A stretch of 64,000 bases of DNA from Ketobacter sp963922875. GTDB lineage: Bacteria; Pseudomonadota; Gammaproteobacteria; Pseudomonadales; Ketobacteraceae. This document shows, piece by piece, positions 43,810 to 51,757 of this stretch. The stretch is from assembly GCA_963922875.1 (NCBI GenBank), contig CAWUJH010000001.1:62001-126000 (forward strand), read 5' to 3'. Position 1 is the stretch's first letter, and each line of letters begins with the position of its first letter. The notes under the pieces are model-generated. The model saw only the letters and a list, made by a program, of their open reading frames with translations, did not search any database and was not told the origin of the DNA. The position numbers and the translations under genes were made by a program.

Positions 43810-44811
43810 CTAGCCACGCCCCACCAAGCGAACCAGTTCTGCTAACCGGTTCACATATCCCCATTCGTTGTCATACCAAGCATAAACTTTTACCTGAGTA
43901 CCATTAACCACCAGGGTAGACAACGCATCAATTGTGCAAGAATGGGGATCGGTTTTATAGTCCACAGAAACTAAAGGCCGCTCCTGATAGGCTAACACCC
44001 CTCTTAGATCACCGCCGGCCGCAGATTCAAACAAACCATTCACTTCGGCCACGGAAGTCTCGCGCTGCATTTCAAAGACACAATCTGTTAATGAAGCATT
44101 CAACAAGGGAATCCGCACTGCATGCCCATTCAAACGGCCATCAAGTTCTGGGAATATTTGACTAATGGCTTTTGCCGAACCAGTAGTGGTAGGAATCAAA
44201 CTGACGCCACAAGCCCGCGCACGACGCAAATCCTTGTGGGCAGTATCTAAAATGGACTGGGTGTTGGTTATGTCGTGAATAGTGGTCATTGAACCGTGCT
44301 GTATGCCAATGCTTTCATGCAGCACTTTTACGATGGGTGCCAGACAATTAGTAGTACAGGAAGCCGCCGTGACAATACGATGTTTTGTGGGATCATAGAG
44401 ATAATCATTCACCCCCATCACCACATTAAGAATATTTTCCTCCTTAATCGGGGCCGAAACTACAACTCGCTTAACCCCTTGCTGCCAATAAGCGGCCAAC
44501 TGATCAGAGGATTTGTGTTTACCCGTGGCATCGATGACAACATCGCATCCGGACCAATCCGTATCTTCTATGGCGCGGTTATGTGACAGGTGAATAAATC
44601 GCGAGTCCACCAGCAATCCGTCTGATGTTGGTTCAGCCCAATGCTGCCAACGTCCATGCACAGAATCATAATTTAACAGGTGAGCAAAGGTCTCATTATT
44701 GCCAGCCGGGTCGTTAAGTGCTGTGAAGGTTAATTCCGGCCAATTAAACGCGGCACGCAAACACAGCCGCCCCATTCTACCCAAGCCATTAATGCCTATT
44801 TTTATGGTCAT
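43810..44811 (-). CDS. ArsJ-associated glyceraldehyde-3-phosphate dehydrogenase
   Basis: A 333-residue GAPDH: NAD-binding GINGLGRMGR (6-15), catalytic Cys152 in AASCTTNCLAP and His179 in TTIHDIT. In the arsenate pathway it oxidises glyceraldehyde 3-phosphate with arsenate to 1-arseno-3-phosphoglycerate, which ArsJ exports. It is translationally coupled to the arsR gene by a TAATG overlap, so it is under ArsR control, which distinguishes it from a glycolytic copy. The convergent arsJ gene is 456 bp beyond its stop, an unusual arrangement. Confidence 0.92.
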   Translation of the reverse strand: MTIKIGINGLGRMGRLCLRAAFNWPELTFTALNDPAGNNETFAHLLNYDSVHGRWQHWAEPTSDGLLVDSRFIHLSHNRAIEDTDWSGCDVVIDATGKHKSSDQLAAYWQQGVKRVVVSAPIKEENILNVVMGVNDYLYDPTKHRIVTAASCTTNCLAPIVKVLHESIGIQHGSMTTIHDITNTQSILDTAHKDLRRARACGVSLIPTTTGSAKAISQIFPELDGRLNGHAVRIPLLNASLTDCVFEMQRETSVAEVNGLFESAAGGDLRGVLAYQERPLVSVDYKTDPHSCTIDALSTLVVNGTQVKVYAWYDNEWGYVNRLAELVRLVGRG

Positions 44812-45146
44812 TATTCACCTCTTGATACACGAGTCATACGTTGTAGGTTATGTGCTAAAAATTCTTTACTGTTGGCCGCCGTGGCCTGAATTGATGACAA
44901 AACCCAGTCAGGCAGTAGTGGATTTAAGCGGTAGTAAACCCATTGACCCCGACGCTGATCCAACAATAGTTTTTTATTGCGCAGATAAGCGAGATGGCGA
45001 GACACCTTAGGCTGACTGTCATCCAGAGCCGACATTAATTCACAGACACAGAGCTCATGCTTTAACGACACCATAAGCACGCACTTCAAACGGGTTTCGT
45101 CAGACAAGGCTTTATAAAAAATTACAGGGTTCATTTTTTGAAGCAT
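44811..45146 (-). CDS. arsR: ArsR-family arsenic-responsive repressor
   Basis: A 111-residue winged-helix repressor with the classical As(III)-binding ELCVCEL motif (Cys33, Cys35) at the start of the recognition region, followed by SQPKVSRHLAYLRNKKLL. Arsenite binding releases it from DNA. It heads the leftward operon with gapdh (TAATG overlap). The divergent secreted methyltransferase-like gene starts 118 bp away, with a perfect inverted repeat between them (45165-45184) that is probably its operator. Confidence 0.92.
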   Translation of the reverse strand: MLQKMNPVIFYKALSDETRLKCVLMVSLKHELCVCELMSALDDSQPKVSRHLAYLRNKKLLLDQRRGQWVYYRLNPLLPDWVLSSIQATAANSKEFLAHNLQRMTRVSRGE

Positions 45147-45164
45147 ACATATGGTTTATGACAT

Positions 45165-45184
45165 ATATATGAAAAATCATATAT
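45165..45184. promoter_or_regulatory. probable ArsR operator
   Basis: A perfect inverted repeat: arms ATATATGA (45165-45172) and TCATATAT (45177-45184) with a 4-bp AAAA spacer. It lies 18 bp upstream of the arsR start codon and 80 bp from the divergent gene, and has the dyad pattern of SmtB/ArsR operators. Confidence 0.7.
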
Positions 45185-45264
45185 TCTAGGCAATGAAACA
45201 AAACACCGCACGACGAGTCCAATATAAACACTCTGGCAATCGACTTTTTAAAGGACGCCGCTCA

Positions 45265-46095
45265 ATGGTTAAATTCTCAGTTCTCTGTATAACACTTTTT
45301 TTGAGTAACCCAATACTATCGAGCTTCGCTGCTCCAGCGGACGACCTGGAAACCATCATTAAGTCGCCTCACCGAGCCGCAAGCGAACCACGGGATAAGT
45401 TTCGCCATCCGCTGGAAACCCTGAAATTTTTTGACATTCAACCGCAACATACTGTGGTAGAAATCTGGCCGGGCGGGCAAGGCTGGTACACAGAAATTCT
45501 GGCGCCTTACTTAAAAGCGCAGGGCAAATTCTACGCGGCTCAGTTCGATGAAGATTCCGGCTCTGATTATTTTCGCACATCTCGCCAAAACTACCTCAAG
45601 CAACTAAAAGCGCAGCCAGAGCTTTATGATCAGGTTACGGTCACTAGCTTTGATCCACCGGAAGTAACGACCATTGCCCCAGCAGGGAGCGCCGATCGTG
45701 TGCTAACCTTTCGCAACGCCCACAACTGGTACATGCGCGGTGGCGGTGAAGAACGTTTACTAGCGGCCTTTAAAGCATTTCATCTAGCGCTTAAACCCGG
45801 CGGCATGCTTGGCTTGGTGGATCACCGCCTAAACCCTGCTCGGCCACTTGAGGCACAAAAAGATAGCGGCTACATGAATGAAGACTACATTATTAGCGTT
45901 GCCAAGAAAGCTGGGTTTGAGCTGGAGGCAAAAGCCGAAATCAATGCCAACCCCAAAGACGACAGCAACCACCCAAGAGGGGTATGGACCCTGCCGCCAA
46001 GCTTACGACTGGGTGAAAAAGATAAGGAACACTATATGGGTATTGGCGAAAGTGATCGCATGACATTAAAGTTTGTGAAGCCCATCAGCAATTAA
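45265..46095 (+). CDS. secreted COG4798-type methyltransferase-like protein
   Basis: About 276 residues from ATG 45265, which has AAAGGA upstream and gives a signal peptide (MVKFSVLCITLFLSNPILSS, then FAAPA). The in-frame ATG at 45193 would add a charged, non-signal tail. The body has a Rossmann-type methyltransferase pattern with a degenerate motif I (TVVEIWPGGQGWYTEILAPY) and LALKPGGMLGLVDHR, as in the predicted methyltransferase family COG4798. A secreted SAM enzyme lacks an obvious cofactor source, so another activity is possible. It is divergent from arsR across the ArsR-type palindrome, suggesting arsenic-linked control. Confidence 0.8.
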   Translation: MVKFSVLCITLFLSNPILSSFAAPADDLETIIKSPHRAASEPRDKFRHPLETLKFFDIQPQHTVVEIWPGGQGWYTEILAPYLKAQGKFYAAQFDEDSGSDYFRTSRQNYLKQLKAQPELYDQVTVTSFDPPEVTTIAPAGSADRVLTFRNAHNWYMRGGGEERLLAAFKAFHLALKPGGMLGLVDHRLNPARPLEAQKDSGYMNEDYIISVAKKAGFELEAKAEINANPKDDSNHPRGVWTLPPSLRLGEKDKEHYMGIGESDRMTLKFVKPISN

Positions 46096-46131
46096 GCCCC
46101 CGACTATCGAACCGCTTACAGCCATACTAAC

Positions 46132-46181
46132 ACCACTACTGATGGCCCAACTCTACCAGTAGTGGTTATCTATCTTTTTTT
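46132..46181 (+). terminator. rho-independent terminator after the COG4798 gene
   Basis: A 10-bp perfect stem (ACCACTACTG at 46132-46141 with CAGTAGTGGT at 46157-46166), a 15-nt loop, then a pyrimidine-rich run ending in seven T (46174-46181). Confidence 0.8.
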
Positions 46182-46258
46182 GAGCTCTTTTGATATCCTG
46201 CCTGCGGCAAAAGTTTCAGTTTAGTCTAGGGTTTACAGCAGTCTATCTCTCTAATCTT

Positions 46259-46287
46259 TATTATCAGATAGATACTATTTGATAATA
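46259..46287. promoter_or_regulatory. inverted repeat upstream of the pyruvyltransferase gene
   Basis: Perfect 8-bp arms TATTATCA (46259-46266) and TGATAATA (46280-46287) with a 13-bp spacer, 91 bp upstream of the GTG start at 46379. Possibly an operator; could also be chance in AT-rich DNA. Confidence 0.35.
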
Positions 46288-46378
46288 GGTAAAAATGAAG
46301 CAAGGCCTGATTAAACCCGGCCAACGCAGATACGCAACACACTTTACAAACCCTCTTTACTAACCCAGAGGTACCGCA

Positions 46379-47458
46379 GTGAGCGATGTTGTAAACCCTT
46401 CAACACCGATTTTTTTACCCTTGATCGGCCAATACAACAACATTGGCGATATAATTCTAAGGCGCCCACTGGCCAAATGGTTACAGGGTCATGGCAAACT
46501 CCATGTGTTTGTAGGGCAGGCTCCAAGCGGATTTGTAAAAGGGCTAGGGCTTACTTCAGATGATGTTTACTACGAATCCTTCAAAAGCTGGTATCTGTCA
46601 GGGCTATCAGCCTGCACACAACAAAAAGCGGTTTACCTTAGCAAACCCGGTGAAATTCAACTGACAGCATTAGGCATGAAAGAGCACATTGGCGTTTTGC
46701 CATTAATGCTTTGGCTGAAACTTAGGGGTGGACGGGTTGCGCGACTAGGCGCTGGTACCCGCAACTTTTCGCAACTCTATCGAACCATTATGATGCCTGC
46801 CGTTGCCCTCTCAGGGTTAACCTATTGGCGTGATCGCGGTACCCATGAATTTATTCACCACGGCGGCTTGATGCCTGATTTTGGTTATTACGAAGGCAGT
46901 CCGGTTGAGACCATACGCAGTGATGCTAAAAGAAATATCATGGTAGTGTCCATGCGCGGAGATAAACCAGCGCCCAACAAGGTGTGGCTTGAATCTGTGC
47001 GCCAGTTCGCTAAAACTCATGGCCTTGAACTTTGGGTAGTAACGCAAGTGCACAGCGATGCTGAATTAAGCGCCCAATTAGCCCAACAACTGGATGCTCG
47101 GTTATTAAACTGGGATGGGCGTGACCATCATTTGCAGGAAGAGAAATTACGCGCGTTGTACCAACAAACTCTACTCACCGTCAGCGATCGGCTCCATGTA
47201 TTAATTGCTGCCTTTACTGAAGGGGCCATGCCAGCCGGCTTGCTGACGGCCGCATCTAACAAAATCGGACGTCACTTTAATGTGCTGGAAATGAATGATG
47301 TGGAACACTTCGAGCCTGATTGGACAGTGCAGGAAATTTGCAAGTACTTTGATAAAACGCTCCAATACAGAGATCACTCTCTCGATGCTTTGGAACAAGC
47401 CAGAGAAACGTTGGATCAAATTAAAGCCCAGCTATTACAGTATATAGACTCCATTTAA
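46379..47458 (+). CDS. polysaccharide pyruvyl transferase-like protein
   Basis: A 359-residue protein with the opening PLIGQYNNIGDIILRRPLAKWLQ and the C-terminal SDRLHVLIAAFTEG segment that marks the PF04230 family (CsaB/EpsO-like). Members move a pyruvyl ketal from PEP onto a sugar of an exopolysaccharide or cell-wall polymer, although some act as glycosyltransferase-like enzymes with the same GT-B fold. The start is GTG at 46379, with AGAGG about six bases upstream. The following GT4 gene begins 3 bp after its stop, so both build the same glycan. Confidence 0.82.
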   Translation: MSDVVNPSTPIFLPLIGQYNNIGDIILRRPLAKWLQGHGKLHVFVGQAPSGFVKGLGLTSDDVYYESFKSWYLSGLSACTQQKAVYLSKPGEIQLTALGMKEHIGVLPLMLWLKLRGGRVARLGAGTRNFSQLYRTIMMPAVALSGLTYWRDRGTHEFIHHGGLMPDFGYYEGSPVETIRSDAKRNIMVVSMRGDKPAPNKVWLESVRQFAKTHGLELWVVTQVHSDAELSAQLAQQLDARLLNWDGRDHHLQEEKLRALYQQTLLTVSDRLHVLIAAFTEGAMPAGLLTAASNKIGRHFNVLEMNDVEHFEPDWTVQEICKYFDKTLQYRDHSLDALEQARETLDQIKAQLLQYIDSI

Positions 47459-47460
47459 TT

Positions 47461-48513
47461 ATGATTGAGACAGCTACGCAACAAACTGAACAACCTATTG
47501 TCTGGCATGTAGGACGCAGTGGAGAGGTCGCCGGCGGCATGACTCAAGTATTAAATGCCTACGTCAACTGGCCCTTCGAGAAGATCAATTTACAAATCAT
47601 AAATTCAAGGGATGGCTCCCTCGGCCTGAGGGGCATGATTTTATTTCTGAAAGCTTTGCTCAAGGTTTTGTTTTTGCCCCGCAAGGGCATTGTCGTTGTC
47701 CATTTGTCCCAGGGTGGCTCATTTATTCGTGAAGGTTTTATTTTACGCTTGGCTCATTTCCGCGGCTTGGGCACAGTTGCGCAACTTCATGGTAGTCGCT
47801 TTGCGGAATTTTCCAAGCAACGTTCGGCGCTAGTAAAAAAAGTACTGAGCGCCGCTGACAAAGTTCATGTATTGAGTGAGGAAACTCAAGACGTTGTCTG
47901 TAACATGGTAGCTCCGAATAAGGTCATATATTTACCCAATGCCGTGGCCCTAGGTGAAGACAACGTGAAAGCTAAACATGTGGTGTTTGGCGGCAGCGTT
48001 TGTCTGCGTAAAGGGATCGATGTATTAACTCAAGCCTGGCTCAAGCTACAACCTAACCCTGACTGGCAACTTAAAATAGCCGGACCCGTTAAAGCCACAG
48101 AATGGCAGCAAAAACCCTTACCCAATGCAGAATATCTTGGTTCCATAGCTCACGAAGAGTTAATGAGGCTGTTAGACGACGCCGCAATTGCGGTATTGCC
48201 ATCTCGCGATGAGGCAATGCCCATGTTTATTCTAGAGGCTTTAGCGCGGCGCTGCTGTGTGATATCTACCACTGTTGGCGGGATCCCCAAGGTGCTTGAT
48301 GACGAGCGGGGATTTCTGGTGACACCAGGGGATGTAGAATCATTGGAAAACGCAATGCGTTTAGCTATTGAAAATGACAGCGAACGACAGCAACTCGCTG
48401 AAAAAGGCTTTGCTAGCTTTGCCGAAAACTTTTCCTCTGAAGTCATTTATCCTCAATTAGAAAATCTTTGGCTGGAGGTTTATCAAAACGCTAAGAAGCC
48501 GGCATTTCTTTAA
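47461..48513 (+). CDS. glycosyltransferase family 4 protein
   Basis: A 350-residue GT4 enzyme: acceptor domain with GRSGEVAGGMTQVLNAYV and AQLHGSRFAEF, donor domain with VFGGSVCLRKGIDVLTQAW, then AVLPSRDEAMPMFILEALARRCC carrying the EX7E-type donor site. It adds a sugar in polysaccharide assembly together with the pyruvyltransferase-like protein upstream (3-bp gap). Its 3' end overlaps the convergent GFA gene by 23 bp. Donor sugar unknown. Confidence 0.9.
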   Translation: MIETATQQTEQPIVWHVGRSGEVAGGMTQVLNAYVNWPFEKINLQIINSRDGSLGLRGMILFLKALLKVLFLPRKGIVVVHLSQGGSFIREGFILRLAHFRGLGTVAQLHGSRFAEFSKQRSALVKKVLSAADKVHVLSEETQDVVCNMVAPNKVIYLPNAVALGEDNVKAKHVVFGGSVCLRKGIDVLTQAWLKLQPNPDWQLKIAGPVKATEWQQKPLPNAEYLGSIAHEELMRLLDDAAIAVLPSRDEAMPMFILEALARRCCVISTTVGGIPKVLDDERGFLVTPGDVESLENAMRLAIENDSERQQLAEKGFASFAENFSSEVIYPQLENLWLEVYQNAKKPAFL

Positions 48514-48928
48514 AAGTAACGTCTTGAAACCAGTGTGCCTGCCAGCGTTGAATCTTTTCCGCAAGACTGAGCGGCTTGGGAGACACATTGATCACCTTAG
48601 CAAATAGGCCAATATCAGCCAGTAATCGACCATTAACAGTGAGCAATAAATACTGATCCACCGCAAACTTCAGGCCCACCAGGCAACCGCAGTTTCCACA
48701 AAACAAATAGCGCGTGAGCTGCCCTGGTTGGCCATAGGACACCAGATCATCACTATCTCGGTAGGTTATTTCAACCTGCCCTTTAGGATCTGCCACATAC
48801 TCAGCGCCATGCTTGTAACAAAAATCACAATTGCAGGCTCTGGGATTGATTTCAGACACAGCGCTTGCAAATGTCAGCGCCAATTGGATAGTTCCGCAAT
48901 GGCAACCTCCACGGTAACATTTGTTCAT
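48491..48928 (-). CDS. GFA/CENP-V family zinc protein
   Basis: A 145-residue Mss4-like fold protein with the family cysteines: CYRGGCHCG (Cys4, Cys9, Cys11), ACNCDFC and FCGNCGC, binding structural and catalytic zinc. The best-known member is glutathione-dependent formaldehyde-activating enzyme, whose catalytic role is disputed; most relatives are uncharacterised. It is convergent with the GT4 gene (23-bp overlap) and divergent from the ABC exporter, with only 28 bp between the two starts. Confidence 0.88.
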   Translation of the reverse strand: MNKCYRGGCHCGTIQLALTFASAVSEINPRACNCDFCYKHGAEYVADPKGQVEITYRDSDDLVSYGQPGQLTRYLFCGNCGCLVGLKFAVDQYLLLTVNGRLLADIGLFAKVINVSPKPLSLAEKIQRWQAHWFQDVTFKEMPAS

Positions 48929-48956
48929 GTATCATAGACCTCTTTGACCCTTAGGA

Positions 48957-50828
48957 ATGACCATGTTTTCCCTATTTGAGCGAATTATCCAACCGTTTCC
49001 AAAGGTTGAACCTACCACCCCTCCAAGAAACCTATTCGCCTTCATAGTCCACTACTGTCAGGGACTCAAGCTTCCATTGTTAGCCATGTCGCTGCTGACG
49101 GCAACTAATGCTTTTCTGGAGGTTCAGCTTTTTAGTTTTCTCGGGCAACTGGTGGATTGGCTGGCGGCCCATGACCGACAAACTTTTCTCACTGACGAAG
49201 CCGGTCAACTCATTAAAATGAGTGTGGTTTTACTGATAATTATGCCCATCATTACTTTCCTCCATGCGGCTGTCGTTCACCAAACACTGCTGGGTAATTT
49301 CCCAATGAAAATTAGGTGGTTAGCTCACCGCTACCTGCTTCGCCAAAGTCTTTCTTTCTATCAAAATGATTTCGCCGGGCGGTTGGCCACCAAGGTGATG
49401 CAAACTTCGCTATCGTTACGAGAAACCGTAATGAAACTATTGGATGTACTTGTTTTTATTACCACCTATCTCATCACCATGATGGTTACTCTGGCTCAAG
49501 CCGACTGGCGCCTGGCCGTGCCTATGATTATTTGGCTCATCATTTACGTAGTTCTACAGCTGAACTTTGTGCCAAAACTCAAACAGGTTTCCAGCGATCA
49601 AGCAGAAGCCCGCGCCGCCATGACTGGCCGTATAGTGGATAGCTACACCAATATCGCTACGGTAAAATTATTCGCTCACACCCAACAAGAAGCCGAATAT
49701 GCGAAAGACAGCATGAGCGGTTTCTTGCAAACCGTTTATCGACAAATGCGTTTGGCCACAGGCTTTAACGTCAGCGTGAGCATTCTGAATTATGCGCTGA
49801 TTTTCGCCGTTTCTGCCCTTTCTATAAGCCTGTGGCTCAATAACGCGGTAACCATTGGCGCTATCGCTGTCATTGTTAGCCTCGCATTGCGCTTAAACGG
49901 TATGGCCCAATGGATCATGTGGGAAGTTGGAGCCTTGTTCGAAAACCTGGGTACCGTTGACGATGGCCGCACCACCCTATCGGCGCCACTCGAACTCATA
50001 GACAATGCCGAGGCAAAACCTATTGTCATTACCCAAGGCAACATAGACTTTAATCAGGTGAGTTTTCACTATGGCAAGGGGGCGGGTGTTCTAAAAGATC
50101 TTTCGCTCACCATTGCTGCAGGAGAAAAGGTCGGTTTAGTGGGGCGCTCCGGTGCCGGTAAATCGACCTTAGTGAATCTGTTATTGCGCTTTCATGATGT
50201 GGAGGCCGGAGAAATCACAATTGATGGCCAAAATGTCAGCCATATACAGCAAGAAAGTTTGCGTGCCAATATTGGAATGGTGACTCAGGATACCTCACTT
50301 TTACATCGTTCTGTGCGAGAAAATATTCTGTACGGTAAACCTGGCGCTAGCGAGGCCGAGATGATTGCCGCCGCCAAAAAAGCAGAGGCACATGACTTTA
50401 TTATGGGTTTGAGCGATCCTTATGGTAATCAGGGTTATGACGCGATGGTGGGAGAACGCGGAGTTAAATTATCCGGCGGGCAACGCCAACGAATCGCCAT
50501 CGCCCGCGTCCTGTTAAAAGACGCGCCTATCTTAATTTTAGATGAAGCCACATCGGCATTGGATTCCGAAGTGGAAGCGGCGATTCAACACAGCCTAACT
50601 AAATTGATGGCTGGAAAAACCGTGATTGCTATCGCTCATCGCTTGTCTACCATTGCCTCGCTGGATCGCTTGATTGTTTTGGATCAAGGCCAAATTGTGG
50701 AACAAGGCAGCCATCAGGATTTAATTCAAAAAAAGGATGGTATCTATGCCCACCTGTGGGCCCATCAGACTGGTGGCTTTTTGGGTCTTGATACTGAAAC
50801 CAGCGACAAGCTGTTCGAAAATAGTTAA
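48957..50828 (+). CDS. ABC exporter, fused permease and ATPase
   Basis: A 623-residue half-transporter: six membrane helices in the first about 340 residues, then an ATPase with Walker A GRSGAGKST (396-404), signature LSGGQRQRIAIA near 505-516 and Walker B ILILDEATSALD. This is the MsbA/lipid or peptide exporter arrangement, working as a dimer in the inner membrane. Substrate unknown; its place near glycan genes allows a glycolipid or envelope component. ATG 48957 is used (TTAGGA upstream), with ATG 48963 as an alternative. Its stop overlaps the convergent EamA gene by 4 nt. Confidence 0.92.
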   Translation: MTMFSLFERIIQPFPKVEPTTPPRNLFAFIVHYCQGLKLPLLAMSLLTATNAFLEVQLFSFLGQLVDWLAAHDRQTFLTDEAGQLIKMSVVLLIIMPIITFLHAAVVHQTLLGNFPMKIRWLAHRYLLRQSLSFYQNDFAGRLATKVMQTSLSLRETVMKLLDVLVFITTYLITMMVTLAQADWRLAVPMIIWLIIYVVLQLNFVPKLKQVSSDQAEARAAMTGRIVDSYTNIATVKLFAHTQQEAEYAKDSMSGFLQTVYRQMRLATGFNVSVSILNYALIFAVSALSISLWLNNAVTIGAIAVIVSLALRLNGMAQWIMWEVGALFENLGTVDDGRTTLSAPLELIDNAEAKPIVITQGNIDFNQVSFHYGKGAGVLKDLSLTIAAGEKVGLVGRSGAGKSTLVNLLLRFHDVEAGEITIDGQNVSHIQQESLRANIGMVTQDTSLLHRSVRENILYGKPGASEAEMIAAAKKAEAHDFIMGLSDPYGNQGYDAMVGERGVKLSGGQRQRIAIARVLLKDAPILILDEATSALDSEVEAAIQHSLTKLMAGKTVIAIAHRLSTIASLDRLIVLDQGQIVEQGSHQDLIQKKDGIYAHLWAHQTGGFLGLDTETSDKLFENS

Positions 50829-51748
50829 CGATGAGCGCGCTGTAACGTGTAAACCCCCGCAATTACCAGCCCGATACCCAGCGCGCTCAACCAGCCAAAG
50901 GGCTCACCTAACCAGACCACCGCGAGAATTGTAGTCATCACTGGCCCTAAACTACCACTGAGACTGGTGCGCGCTGGCCCAATACGTTTAATGGCTTCAC
51001 TCACCAGAAAGGAAGGTACTACCGTGGCAAAAATCGCTAACGCCACCGCCCCAAACCACAAGGTTGGAGTCATTGCTGGGAGCTGTGCTCTAGTATCGAC
51101 ACTAAAATGCACAAGAATCAGCACCGAGGCAGCCCCCATGGATAGACTGGTAAACAAAAGGCTCCCCATCCAATCAATAACGCGGCGGCTTAACAGAATA
51201 TAACTGGCAAAAAAAATGGCGCTCACCAGTACTAACACGGTGCCCTTTTGTAGCTCCGCTGCCTCGCTAGTGGGCAATTGAATATCATGGCCATACACCA
51301 CACTCAAACCCACATAGGTCAACCCCATCGCCAACAGATGGTGCCGAGTCATCGCCTGGCGAAAAAATAAGAAGCCAAGGATCACAACAAAGCTAGGGTA
51401 AGCATATAGAATGAGACGCTCCAGCTGTGCCCCCACATACTGCAGCCCCAAGAGATCAAAGTATGAGGCAAAATAATAACCCAGAATACCCACGCCCATG
51501 GCTTCCAAAATTTGTTTGGCGGAAGGCTTGCGCGCCTGCCGTTGCCAAGCTAACCAACCAATAAATATATATACGGGCATAGCAATGGCCATTCGCAACA
51601 TTAACAAGGGCACGGCATCCATGCCCAACGCGTAAAGCCATTTAATAATGATCGGCTTGGTAGAATAGAGAAACGCGCCACATAAGGCCATCATCAAACC
51701 GAAACGCTCGCTTGACTTAACCCCGGCAGACGCTGAATACGCAGCCAT
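50825..51748 (-). CDS. EamA/DMT family permease
   Basis: A 307-residue membrane protein with about ten helices in two EamA repeats (FGLMMALCGAFLYSTKPIIIKWLYALG at the start, and GPARTSLSGSLGPVMTTILAVVWLGE in the second repeat). A metabolite or drug exporter of unknown substrate, second of its kind in the window and not closely similar to the one at 3216. It follows the CHASE2 cyclase gene by about 10 bp on the same strand, so co-transcription is possible. Confidence 0.9.
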   Translation of the reverse strand: MAAYSASAGVKSSERFGLMMALCGAFLYSTKPIIIKWLYALGMDAVPLLMLRMAIAMPVYIFIGWLAWQRQARKPSAKQILEAMGVGILGYYFASYFDLLGLQYVGAQLERLILYAYPSFVVILGFLFFRQAMTRHHLLAMGLTYVGLSVVYGHDIQLPTSEAAELQKGTVLVLVSAIFFASYILLSRRVIDWMGSLLFTSLSMGAASVLILVHFSVDTRAQLPAMTPTLWFGAVALAIFATVVPSFLVSEAIKRIGPARTSLSGSLGPVMTTILAVVWLGEPFGWLSALGIGLVIAGVYTLQRAHR

Positions 51749-51757
51749 TTTGAGTCC

